Positions 1 through 9,600 of a stretch of DNA of 21,132 nucleotides are shown here, piece after piece (within the stretch, counting starts at the first letter, position 1; every line of letters begins with the position of its first letter). The DNA comes from Methanobacteriota archaeon. GTDB lineage: Archaea > Thermoplasmatota > Poseidoniia > Poseidoniales > Poseidoniaceae. The notes beneath the pieces are model-generated. The model was not told the DNA's origin. It did no database searches and was given only the letters and a program-made list of their open reading frames with translations. The translations under genes and the position numbers were made by a program. The stretch covers positions 31,137 through 52,268 of the forward strand of contig PADF01000035.1 of NCBI GenBank assembly GCA_002702945.1. Direction: 5' to 3'.

Positions 1-683
1 GATTCTACTGCCCAGTACATTACTGAATCTTCATTATTTGAGTGACCTGGATGGTCAGGGTCTTCATGATCAACGGGAGATTGGTAGACTAAATTCACCA
101 AACCCAAAAGATGTCCAAATTCATGGACTAAAACACAATTTTCAATTTCTTCTGATGAAGGCCTATTGAATATTGGACCCTCGGCTTCATCTACCGTCTC
201 TCCAAAAATTGCAATTGTAGATGCATCTACTGCAACACCTAATACTCCGTCGTTTTCATATTCACCTGAAGGAAATATTGCCTGCCAGTAAAGTGTGGAA
301 CCAGATTGGGGGTCATTTGACTTTGCATCAGACCCCTTATCTCTTACATCATCTGCAGACCACGAACCACTATGTTGAAAATCGGTTTCAGTCAATAAAA
401 TCTCAATGCCACCAGGTTTGTCACAAACCTGTTCTATTCTTTCCTTCAATAAATCTGTAGAACTAGTTTCAGGCTCGTATCCAGGTTCGAAGTCAATCTC
501 TAATATCATAGAAGTGTACTTTTGAGAACTTAGACAAGCCATCGTAAGACTTCCCGGAATTCCAGCACCCAAATATTCATCATCAGAGAAGCTGAAATCT
601 AAATCATCACCAAAACAACCTGAAAGTCCAGAGAAAAGCATTAACATGACCAGTAGAGATGCTACTCCTAAATTCCGTCCCAT
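1..683 (-). CDS. Lipoprotein zinc metalloprotease (partial, C-terminus beyond left edge)
   Basis: Reading the minus strand from ATG at 683 gives 227 residues with no stop before the window edge. The N-terminus is a lipoprotein signal: hydrophobic stretch then LFSGLSGC, a lipobox with Cys at about residue 24, followed by an acidic linker. A protease-like domain follows, with the zinc site HEFGHLLGLVN near residue 190, then a His/Asp-rich segment (DHEDPDHPGH) and SVMYW, which looks like a Met-turn. The layout HExxHxxGLVN...H.D..H..H....xMYW resembles the lipoprotein 'membrane metalloprotease' families known from Bacteroidetes and marine archaea; the third metzincin ligand position is Asn, so a downstream His may complete the site. 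It is the last visible gene of the surface-protein operon, 35 nt after the preceding stop. Start choice: GGTGAT at 687-692 lies just upstream of ATG 683; an in-frame ATG at 695 overlaps that box. Likely anchored outside the membrane and degrading or processing extracellular protein. Confidence 0.85.
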   Translation of the reverse strand, partial: MGRNLGVASLLVMLMLFSGLSGCFGDDLDFSFSDDEYLGAGIPGSLTMACLSSQKYTSMILEIDFEPGYEPETSSTDLLKERIEQVCDKPGGIEILLTETDFQHSGSWSADDVRDKGSDAKSNDPQSGSTLYWQAIFPSGEYENDGVLGVAVDASTIAIFGETVDEAEGPIFNRPSSEEIENCVLVHEFGHLLGLVNLVYQSPVDHEDPDHPGHSNNEDSVMYWAVE

Positions 684-686
684 ATT

Positions 687-692
687 ATCACC
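687..692 (-). promoter_or_regulatory. Shine-Dalgarno box of the metalloprotease gene
   Basis: GGTGAT on the minus strand, 3 nt before ATG 683. It complements the archaeal 16S rRNA 3' end and decides the start at 683 over the in-frame ATG at 695, within which it would otherwise be coding. Confidence 0.55.
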
Positions 693-718
693 CATACCTT
701 CGATTATTACAAAGTTGA

Positions 719-1168
719 CTACCACTCCTCTGGCATAACCAATGGAGAAAATAACTGCCCGGGAGATGTTGCAGCAGCCAACTGACTTCTAGCAAGATGC
801 TCCCACATCCTGAGAGCAAGTAATGCTTCAGATAAGTCCAGTTCTGTCTCGATTAAGGTTACTCTTATCAATGTAGCAAGAATATCCATGCGATCATTAT
901 CAACAATCGATAGAATCTTATCTAATTCCATTGTAATTTGAGAATTTGTGTCATTATCCATATTTAATTCCCATGGACTTGTGACCTTGTCAGGAAAAAG
1001 GACACCGGACTCTGATGAATATTCATTCAATGATTTCATCAGTTGCTTAATGTGGTTACCTATAACCATACTTGTTTCAATAAGTGGCATTTGAAGTTGC
1101 TTAATCAGATTTACCATACGCTCTTGTAAGGTAACTAAAGCATCAACTGATTGACTCTCTTCATTCAT
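719..1168 (-). CDS. Small helical protein of unknown function
   Basis: About 149 residues, with no signal peptide or membrane helix; I do not recognise a family. The composition (Leu, Met, Glu, Gln, Ile with few Gly/Pro) predicts mostly alpha helix, possibly coiled coil, in two blocks: roughly residues 5-50 (LVTLQERMVNLIKQLQMPLI) and 80-135 (LDKILSIVDNDRMDILATLI, ALLALRMWEHLARSQLAAA). The C-terminus ends in PEEW. Start: a GTG at 1177 directly abuts the stop of the upstream 1808-aa gene and would add three residues, but ATG 1168 has AGTGA five bases upstream and is preferred. It is predicted cytoplasmic, yet sits between two exported proteins in the same operon, so a role with the cytoplasmic tail of the upstream surface protein is possible but only inferred from position. 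Confidence 0.75.
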   Translation of the reverse strand: MNEESQSVDALVTLQERMVNLIKQLQMPLIETSMVIGNHIKQLMKSLNEYSSESGVLFPDKVTSPWELNMDNDTNSQITMELDKILSIVDNDRMDILATLIRVTLIETELDLSEALLALRMWEHLARSQLAAATSPGQLFSPLVMPEEW

Positions 1169-1177
1169 AGATTTCAC

Positions 1178-4100
1178 TCACTTAGTCAATGCTTCGATAT
1201 ATTTCCATCCAAAATGTTCCCACTGTTCCATGGTCCAACCGGCAGGAAGGCCAGTAGGTGGCAAAGGTGCAATATTTGGTTTATTATTTTCAGTAGTAAG
1301 TATCGATGCTTGAGGTATAGTCGTTGTTGTCGGAAGAGGAGCCATAAGTGAAGGATTTGGTAGCGCTTGAGGTATCATTTGAGTTGTTTGTTGAGTCTCA
1401 ATTGAAGGGAATTGTTTAGTCTCAAATTCTTGTTGCTCAACTTCAACAGTTTGATCAGCTGGGTCATCGGAAATTTGACTCTCCAATTTCATTCTTCTAG
1501 AAACTACCAACATCCACAAACCAAATGACAATGAAACCAGTGCAATCAAAAATAGAGTTACTCCAAATAGTTCATCTCCAGCTTGTTTAGCAAGAGCCTC
1601 GCCATCTCGAATCACTTCTTCCTTCACTAATAGAGGTTCGATAGTAATGCGATCCATCTCTACATCCCCAAGGTATACTAGAATTCTAAACTCGATAGTA
1701 CCGGAATCTGTATCTAAAACATTATAGTTCATAGAGGAGTAAAAAATAGATTCAGGATTTACTATAATGGATAAATTGGAAACTTCAAACCAGTTATTTG
1801 ACGAATCTAGACTTTCTAGAATAAACGTCACATTGCCTTTTGAACCTTGATTCAATGCTTGAATATTTAATGATAATTCGTCACCAATATTTGGGCTTGG
1901 ATCGCTCCACTTTATGAGAGTTTGATTATGAGAAAATTCAATATTGGGACCGATGAGTGCTAAATCCCAAGTACCAAACGGGTTAGTCGGTGAATTGATG
2001 TTGGAATCAAATGAATTACCTGCAGAATCTGAGCCAGTAAACCAAATATCTACTTGATAGGTTGGAAGAAGATTTGTAGCACCAAAATCGGTGAAATCTA
2101 TATCGCCAGTCCAGAAAAACTTTCCATCAAAGATTATGTAGGAATCAATATTCATACTTCCTCTAGAAATTTCTGATTCACCAGCCCGTATCCTATAGTG
2201 AACAATAATTTCTGAAGAGCCAAAACCATAGTAATCGTATGTCTCAACAAGTAAACTAGCTTGATTGAGTTTAGATATAGCAACTTCACCGCCACTAAGT
2301 ACATTATCTAACTTTACACTGACTATTTCGGGACTTTCACTATCAACTGCTAATCTTAACCTTGGTGTCTCTTCAGTTTCATCACTGGATAGTCCAGGCA
2401 TATCCGACATTACAAGCGAAAAATCAAGATGGCCGGATGGTGAAGCAGGGACAAGGAAATCCATACTAAAGTAACCATCTTCACGTATTGAGGTTTGCCA
2501 TTGATTGTCATAATCAATTATTTGAATATCAAAAATACCAGCAGGAGCAGGTGTTTCATCTTCAGAAAATAGAACACGCCCATCCAATCTCAACGCCTGT
2601 CCAACACCAATACTAGTTTCATCAAAATCTACATTATAATGATTCATTCCATTCCGTAATTGTACAGCAGTGATATGGCCTGGCATGGTATCAAATCTGA
2701 AGTCATTATCTAGACTCCAGGCATTATTAGATAAAACGAAGTTCTCAACATTACAAGGCACTTCTAAATCTATTGAACATGATTTATCAGAAACTGATAT
2801 TTGGGGCAAGAAAAATATCTCTCCATCAGTATCATAACTCTCAGGAAATTGCCATGTCAGCTGAAATTTAATACTAAAAATTATCTTGGTTTGTTCAAGA
2901 TTTCCAAATTCAAAACTGGAATAAATATTTGATACAGCAATAAATGGAGAACTGGATTCAACATGAATTTTTGGCTCTTCTTGGTCAGAATCAATTGTAA
3001 CAAAAATAGAAGTTGATAAGTCGGATAATGAACCATCGAGGGAGATTTGTACACTTTGAATATCATCCCAGCCATTTCCATCAGTAATCGCAATTTGAGC
3101 CGTATATGGCACACCTGGATGTAATGGTTGTTCGTCACTATGTCCTATTAATGAGGAGTTACTCGAATCAAATTCCGGAATGAATTCTTCTCTTATCACA
3201 TATGTAGAGAGATCGTTTGACCAATCCGGAGTTGCCCCATTAGAGGTTCCATCGCAAGGAATTGTGCTCTGAGGACATACCGGGCCTCCACCCATTGCAA
3301 TCAGATTATTCTGTCCATCACTTCCAGAAACATAGAATGAAACTTTCTGTCCATGAGTTAGCATTGAATCGTCAATTAGACCTTGAAATATATTCATACC
3401 ACCGGTTTTTATTTCCGGAGAGGAGAGAGTTTTTGTTTGATATTCATCTTGATTAGGTAAGTTATCGAAATTATAATCATTGCATGCTGTATTAACTGTT
3501 GAACGACAACCAAGCCAATAGTGAAGCGTAACAAGTGTTGGGGGATCAACTGAATCTTGAATAGTTAATGAAATTGGTTGACCCGCTGGAGCAGGTAATG
3601 ATGCATGAAGTTCATCTCCATTGTTTGGAGAAACAGAAATTACTAAAGGAGAATTACCATCAAGAATTAGTCTAATATTATTATAACTTGGATTGACAAA
3701 TTCTGAACCATTGACCAAATTAACCGCTTGAACATAGAATACCATTCCACCAGGAGTTGACTCCATAGGGGTTTGGAATGTCAAATTATAGTTACCAAAG
3801 CCAGGATTTTGCGACTCTATTAAAATAACCTCATCTCCGACAGGTTGACCGGAATTACTCACATTTTGACCAACAACTCTAAGCAAAAATTGACCAGGTA
3901 AAGGTGTTAGTTGAGAGCCTTCAAAGTTTATCATTCCGGTAAAGGAAATATTTGTTCCTCCCCTTAACCATTCAAAATTTGTTAACTGTCTACCATTTTC
4001 ATCAAATACATTCATGCCATTAAGTTGGATATCATTTTCAACTTTTAGATCCATAGAATCTGTTTGCCATGATGGAACTGCTATTCCAGTTTCATCCTCA

Positions 4101-6604
4101 ACTGTAACTAATGCTTGCGTTGCTTGTTCATCATCCCAAAGCCATGTGGTTCTCATCGGCATTGAGATTTCTAAAATCCCATCACTACCGACAAAGGATG
4201 TACAATTATTAACATCAAATAATGCAATCATTTGACTATTTGTTGAAGAAGAACAAGAATCGCCAAACTCCCAAATAAAACTTGGATTATTCCCGTTTGA
4301 ATTAATCAATTCTACAATGGTTTTAGTTACTCTTTCGACATCATCTCCTGCTGCAGCCTTGACTGTTAACATTCTTTTAATCCCATCAGGAACTGCTACA
4401 TCACCGTCAAAATAAACACCAATTGCTCTAGTCTTCATATTATATTCAACATCCAAATCAGTGACTTTAATTCGGCCAGGTGACTCAGCTTTGAATGATA
4501 AGAAAATTGTATCATCGCCTTCGCCGTTAGCTGAAATCTCTTGATTAATTGCAGAGACTAATGTTGGAGAGTTTAACACCTCGGTTCCAACAATAGAGGA
4601 ATCACTGACAGAGATACTGGATTCATTTAGAAACTGTAATGACTCCCAATCCCAATCTCCAATTCCGTTAATATTAATCGATGGCATATCTGGATAACCT
4701 TCTTCATACCACAGTCTAAATAATTCAACAGATGGAGATAAATCTCTACTTTGAGAATTCATAGTAATCTCGAACCTTAAGGAATTTCCTGCATTTAGAG
4801 ATGGGAAACTTACCTCTTGATTATTTTGCGCTGTCAACCAATTAGTACCATTATCATTGGAAACCCTCACTTCAACAGTTGTACCTAAGGGGTTATTTTC
4901 AACCCATTCAGGCCTAACTTTCCCTACATTCGTCCCAGTTTGAAAATAATCAGAAACCCAAGCCCCATTAGAAGAATAGGATGTATAATAATCAATATTC
5001 ACCCACCAAGAAACGGCTGAAGAACCAATCAATTGTGCCTTCCAGATCAACTGATTTCCCGGATATGAAAAGTGAATTGTTGATAGCGAAGTAACTGATT
5101 CCCAATGGGTTCCATTGTCCGCAGATACCCAGTAATCAACTCTATCTCCAATTGTTGGCGCATCCCAATATGTCTCCATATTGACTGAAAGTACTGGTTT
5201 TGAAGTGTAAATTGTATCCCCATACCAAGTAGTTGTTCCAGGCGCTGGGATTGTTTCATAACTCCAACCTGTTCCATATTCTCGATAATTGAGAGTTACA
5301 GATGAGAATGAAGAATAACTACAATCAACAGTGATGAATCTCTTTCCATCAAACTGTAATCCATATCCTAAAACATTAATCTGTTTTGTATTGGACTGGG
5401 GAACAAGTGTTTCAGAAGCACCAGAGATTTTCCAAGCCTCCAATACATCCTTATTTTGACTTCCTGAACTACCTTTTTGACAACGCATAAAAAATGTAGA
5501 CTCGCTAACTTCTAAACCTCTTACTTGTTGACCAGTTTTTCCACATTCATATGAGGAACCAGAAGATGAAAAATAAGTATAAATTGTCGACCCTCGAGTA
5601 TATGAGCCAGTCTGCATTTCATCAAATTCATAGGAAACTATTCGTCTTTGAGAATTATGTAAAACCCATACCACATCTCTTGATGCATCATATGCAATAC
5701 CTGTATAATCATTATATTGAGGGGATATATCATAGGAATCTAAGCAAGTCCAAACATCGTCTTTGGATATATCAAATTCTAGGACTCTGTGATTAGCTGC
5801 TGGTGCAGAAGATGAATAGTGATAACGGTAAGTAGATAGTATTCCAAAAAGTCTCTCATCATCTGTTACTGTCCAATCCCTAAAGCCATAATATGAGTAA
5901 TAACTAGAAGAAGGTTGTTGAGGCAATGTACAAGAGGCTTGTTCTAAAAGAATTGTTGATTCGACAGTTGCATTATTTGGATATAATCTCTTTACCACAT
6001 TACTAAATTGCTTAGAAGACCATGTAGATAAAAATAACCAATCATGATGTTTTAGTATTGCACCTTGGCTCTGAGCTATTAATGCGGATGATGATTTCTG
6101 AACTTGCATAGAAAACAAATTTTCACTAGCATTCGAGGTATGAGGTTGCCTTACCGAGAAGGTACCATTATCATACCAAGCATCAGATTCCTCACTAATA
6201 TTTTCATCTAGAGAATGAGTGATGTAAGAATTATTGTTCTCAGTTGGAGAAAGTGTCAATGTATCACTTCTTGAATCTGTCATAGCAGCAGAACCTTCCA
6301 TCCAATCACTTCTTGTCTCAACTATTTTGCTAGACCAACCAGTTGCTGATGCACCAGATAGAGTCATAGAAATATCACTAACTTCAGCACCCTTCGGTAT
6401 TGAAATTTCAGCTCCATCATCTGTTCTACCATTTTGATAAAGAGCAATATATTCAGTTGAACCATCGCTAAACTGATAGATGTGTCTTGAGACACTACTG
6501 GCTGATGCATCTTCAACAAACAAATCTGAAATAGGAGTCATTGGCGTAAAAGCCATCAAGAATGCAAGGAAGATTGCAATCCCAAAAGTTGAATTTTTAC
6601 GCAT
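1178..6604 (-). CDS. Giant single-pass cell-surface protein with beta-propeller-like and Ig-like domains
   Basis: 1808 residues. Signal peptide at residues 1-35 (MRKNSTFGIAIFLAFLMAF, cleavage probably near ASA). Residues about 180-450 are Tyr/Ser-rich and look propeller-like (repeated short beta strands such as RVLEFDISKDDVW and VVWVLHNSQRRIVSYEF). Two related modules follow with VSADNGTHW and VSNDNGTNW (about residues 490-640). The rest to about 1660 is a chain of beta-sandwich/Ig-like segments with many N-glycosylation sequons. One membrane helix lies at about 1680-1703 (LFLIALVSLSFGLWMLVV) followed by RR, so the C-terminal ~100 residues are inside: a Gln/Thr/Pro-rich linker and a terminal Trp-rich motif GLPAGWTMEQWEHFGWKYI. 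ATG 6604 has AGGTGA 6 nt upstream. It is 44 nt downstream of the TSP3-rod gene and abuts the next gene, so the three are probably co-transcribed. Likely an envelope protein or adhesin/receptor; exact ligand unknown. Confidence 0.85.
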   Translation of the reverse strand: MRKNSTFGIAIFLAFLMAFTPMTPISDLFVEDASASSVSRHIYQFSDGSTEYIALYQNGRTDDGAEISIPKGAEVSDISMTLSGASATGWSSKIVETRSDWMEGSAAMTDSRSDTLTLSPTENNNSYITHSLDENISEESDAWYDNGTFSVRQPHTSNASENLFSMQVQKSSSALIAQSQGAILKHHDWLFLSTWSSKQFSNVVKRLYPNNATVESTILLEQASCTLPQQPSSSYYSYYGFRDWTVTDDERLFGILSTYRYHYSSSAPAANHRVLEFDISKDDVWTCLDSYDISPQYNDYTGIAYDASRDVVWVLHNSQRRIVSYEFDEMQTGSYTRGSTIYTYFSSSGSSYECGKTGQQVRGLEVSESTFFMRCQKGSSGSQNKDVLEAWKISGASETLVPQSNTKQINVLGYGLQFDGKRFITVDCSYSSFSSVTLNYREYGTGWSYETIPAPGTTTWYGDTIYTSKPVLSVNMETYWDAPTIGDRVDYWVSADNGTHWESVTSLSTIHFSYPGNQLIWKAQLIGSSAVSWWVNIDYYTSYSSNGAWVSDYFQTGTNVGKVRPEWVENNPLGTTVEVRVSNDNGTNWLTAQNNQEVSFPSLNAGNSLRFEITMNSQSRDLSPSVELFRLWYEEGYPDMPSININGIGDWDWESLQFLNESSISVSDSSIVGTEVLNSPTLVSAINQEISANGEGDDTIFLSFKAESPGRIKVTDLDVEYNMKTRAIGVYFDGDVAVPDGIKRMLTVKAAAGDDVERVTKTIVELINSNGNNPSFIWEFGDSCSSSTNSQMIALFDVNNCTSFVGSDGILEISMPMRTTWLWDDEQATQALVTVEDETGIAVPSWQTDSMDLKVENDIQLNGMNVFDENGRQLTNFEWLRGGTNISFTGMINFEGSQLTPLPGQFLLRVVGQNVSNSGQPVGDEVILIESQNPGFGNYNLTFQTPMESTPGGMVFYVQAVNLVNGSEFVNPSYNNIRLILDGNSPLVISVSPNNGDELHASLPAPAGQPISLTIQDSVDPPTLVTLHYWLGCRSTVNTACNDYNFDNLPNQDEYQTKTLSSPEIKTGGMNIFQGLIDDSMLTHGQKVSFYVSGSDGQNNLIAMGGGPVCPQSTIPCDGTSNGATPDWSNDLSTYVIREEFIPEFDSSNSSLIGHSDEQPLHPGVPYTAQIAITDGNGWDDIQSVQISLDGSLSDLSTSIFVTIDSDQEEPKIHVESSSPFIAVSNIYSSFEFGNLEQTKIIFSIKFQLTWQFPESYDTDGEIFFLPQISVSDKSCSIDLEVPCNVENFVLSNNAWSLDNDFRFDTMPGHITAVQLRNGMNHYNVDFDETSIGVGQALRLDGRVLFSEDETPAPAGIFDIQIIDYDNQWQTSIREDGYFSMDFLVPASPSGHLDFSLVMSDMPGLSSDETEETPRLRLAVDSESPEIVSVKLDNVLSGGEVAISKLNQASLLVETYDYYGFGSSEIIVHYRIRAGESEISRGSMNIDSYIIFDGKFFWTGDIDFTDFGATNLLPTYQVDIWFTGSDSAGNSFDSNINSPTNPFGTWDLALIGPNIEFSHNQTLIKWSDPSPNIGDELSLNIQALNQGSKGNVTFILESLDSSNNWFEVSNLSIIVNPESIFYSSMNYNVLDTDSGTIEFRILVYLGDVEMDRITIEPLLVKEEVIRDGEALAKQAGDELFGVTLFLIALVSLSFGLWMLVVSRRMKLESQISDDPADQTVEVEQQEFETKQFPSIETQQTTQMIPQALPNPSLMAPLPTTTTIPQASILTTENNKPNIAPLPPTGLPAGWTMEQWEHFGWKYIEALTK
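4700..5145 (-). repeat. Tandem pair of related extracellular modules in the 1808-aa protein
   Basis: Two consecutive segments share the pattern VSxDNGTxW, then about 12-15 residues, then F-S/P-x-GN-x-L, and a following strand with SS/QSRDLS. The first is encoded near 4975-5140 and the second near 4700-4880. Protein-level similarity only; the DNA has diverged. Confidence 0.5.
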
Positions 6605-6648
6605 GTTAATTCACCTATTTTATGCAATAATATTAGTTGTATAATTAT
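6605..6648 (-). promoter_or_regulatory. Intergenic leader with Shine-Dalgarno AGGTGA before the 1808-aa gene
   Basis: A 44-nt AT-rich gap between the stop of the TSP3-rod gene and ATG 6604. AGGTGA at 6611-6616 is 6 nt before the start codon. The upstream ATTATAC/TATTATTGCATAAAATA stretch could carry a weak internal promoter, but nothing decides this. Confidence 0.4.
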
Positions 6649-9600
6649 CTAACCCGTCTGTCTAGAGTCATATCGGAGTGGTGATGAATCGCCTCTAACA
6701 CCATCTTCCTCGTCATCAAATACTTCAAACCAGTCTACTATCCAATCGCCATCTGTATCCCAATGCATTGGGTTAGTACCTTCAGCGATATGATCATCGT
6801 CTAAATCAAGAGCATACCAACCATATTCATGTTCGCCAACAATTCTGACTGGAGCCGTTTGAGGTGAACTGGTGTAGTATATTTCCCATTGATCTGTCCA
6901 AGCTCCTGATGTAGTGATTATGTCATCAGCATTATTTAAAATCAGGAAATCAACATCTTGATCGTCAACAATCAAAACATATCGGAAATCTATTGAGGAT
7001 TGCTTATCCATCTTTAGATAATTCTGAGTTGCTTCATTACTCGTACCTAGTCCTAACAGGAATCCTCTGAATTGCCACCACTCTTCTACCGGTTGTCCTT
7101 GATAGACCAATGGACTCAAACGAACCGCATTAGGTGAAGTCAAATCAATATCGGAAATAGTAAAGAATTCCTGGAAATTAGTATAAGGCGTGTATGAACA
7201 TCCTGCACCTGAACAATCCCAATTCCCATCCATATCTGGATCTAAGTTAGCATCTACTGCATTAGCCGGATCTAAAGTGAACCAAGTATATTCTAAATCA
7301 GGTCTTGAAAGGACTCCGTTACTAAAAGATAGTGGGAGGCATGAAGTGGTTGAAGTATCACAATCCGAGCCTGTTTCACCATCTATCCATTGCACTTTTA
7401 TCTGAAGCCAGGAACTGAAATTATCATTTGATTCATTCCACCCATGAGCATATTCATACCAATCAGGTAACATGTCACCATCAGTATCATTATCCATTGG
7501 ATTTATTCCATATTTGAACACTTCACGGCCGTCTGATAGATTGTAATCAATTTGATGTGAAATAACTTGATTTCCAGATAATACGGTATTGAATGTTACT
7601 GAATCTCCATCGGAATCATTTAGATCTGGACGTGTTTGATTATTCCATTCCATTAGATTTGTGAAAGGTAAGTCTCCTGGTCCCTGTGCAATTGAAAAAG
7701 AATATGGGGTGAAAACTCTATTATTCCATTCTCCTTGTTGTGCAGGAATATCGAAAGGAATTCCAGCATCCGGATTGGTAATACTATTTCTATCATACCA
7801 GCCATCATGGTCACCATCGTAAGAGACATCGAATGGATTGAGTGGGTTTGCTGCCCATCGGTCTTCCGTAGTTATATCGGGCATTCCATAAATTGCATAA
7901 CAGTATTCCCAACCATCCGGAATTGTATCTCCGTCAGAATCAGTACTGGTAGGATCTGCAACACCGATCAAAGTTCGGTTGAAGTTATCAGGATCTTGTT
8001 CGTTTATTTTCTGCATTCGATTGAAACTTTCTTGGTCTTTTTCAATGAAGTCTGTATAAACACCATTCTGCGCTTGGAAGTAGTTGTAACCCATCTCTTC
8101 CATGTAAGCATCAATAGCATCATCTCCAAAACTGTAGATTCCAACGTCTTGAGGAACATTAGTTCGTTCAGAATATTTACCCCATGTCCTAGATTCCCAT
8201 TCTCTTAAGTTAGAGAATCGTTCTTCAGAAGAGATAACTCCATCGCCGTCACAATCAAAACTGTCTCCATCGGAATCTAGATCAACATCACCATCAATCA
8301 ATGGATTTATTCCCCACAAATTTTCTTCCAAATTCCATTCAGCAAACCAATATTCGAATCCATCGGACATACCATCGCCGTCAGTATCAGGGTTGGTAGG
8401 ATCAGTTATGCCCATAATAACTGAAATGAATATATTTGCTGGTTCTCCATTTTGCCAGTCATTGAAATCATCTAACAGCCTCTTACCTCTGGTATCTTTT
8501 GTTATTAGAATATTGAATATTCTTTGTGTTTTTTCAGTAGGCTGAAGTAAATCTCCATCTATGTGCATCAATGGAGCATCTTCTGGATGATCAATGCCAT
8601 TATCGGGACTTGAAAATGCCAATGCGAATTCTTGCAAGTCATTAATTCCATCTTCATCAGAATCGAAATATCCATCATCAGCAACAAGAGGATTTAGAGT
8701 CCATTTTTGTGCAGAAATATTCCACTGGGTAAATAGTAGTTCTAAACCATCAATAATTCCATCACCGTCTGTATCAATATTATTTGGGTCAGCTGTTCTT
8801 CCCGTCAAATTGATCTGAGTATCATTAATGAATGAGCCAAATGATGTATCGGTAAGTACTCCTGCCCATGCTTGGAATGCATAAGCACTACCGATTGTTG
8901 TAACAAACCATTTTGGCGAAGTTCTATTTTTATCAGTCTCAGAATAATCTGGAGAAATTGAATTATACTCTTCCCAATTAGTCATTCCATCATCATCAGC
9001 ATCTTCCCATCGATCACTCGGTTGAAGTGGATTCAATGTCCAATCATCATCTAGTAAATTCCATCTTGCAAACCAGATTTCCCATCCGTCTGGCATTCCA
9101 TCATCATCAGTGTCGGTATCCAATGGATCGCAGGAGCCTGAACTAATTTTCAACTGAGACGAAAGTATAGATCCTGCGGCTCTATCAGCAAAAGTTGCTT
9201 GAGGGACACCAAGGAAACTAATATTTTCAAAAAGGTCAGTAGTGAATCCACCTGGTAAACTAACACCATCAAAAGTCTCATTGAAATTAAATAAATCTGT
9301 TCTAACATGGAATTCTAGCCAATTAACAAATGCCTCATTCTGTTGAATTTCACCATCGTGATTTATGTCATAACCATCACCGTCTGGATTCTTAAAAGCA
9401 TCAGAACCATTTAACGGATTAATACCTACTCTAGAAGAGTCCCATGAACAAGAATATATTGCTTCCCAGCCATCCGGTAATGAATCACCATCAGAATCAA
9501 TATTATTTGGGTCTGCAACAGTCCAGTTCTCAGCATACGATGGGGCTTCTCCATGTGATTCAAGCAGTAAACCTTCGATGGCTTGTAACCTAACTAATGA

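Noticed and set aside
221..460. 79-residue plus-strand open frame at the left end
   Set aside because: Antisense shadow of the lipoprotein metalloprotease, which has a lipobox and a zinc-site motif in the minus frame.
7735..8208. 157-residue plus-strand open frame
   Set aside because: Lies antisense to the TSP3-rod gene, has Ile/Ser/Arg-rich shadow composition, no ribosome site and no recognisable domain.
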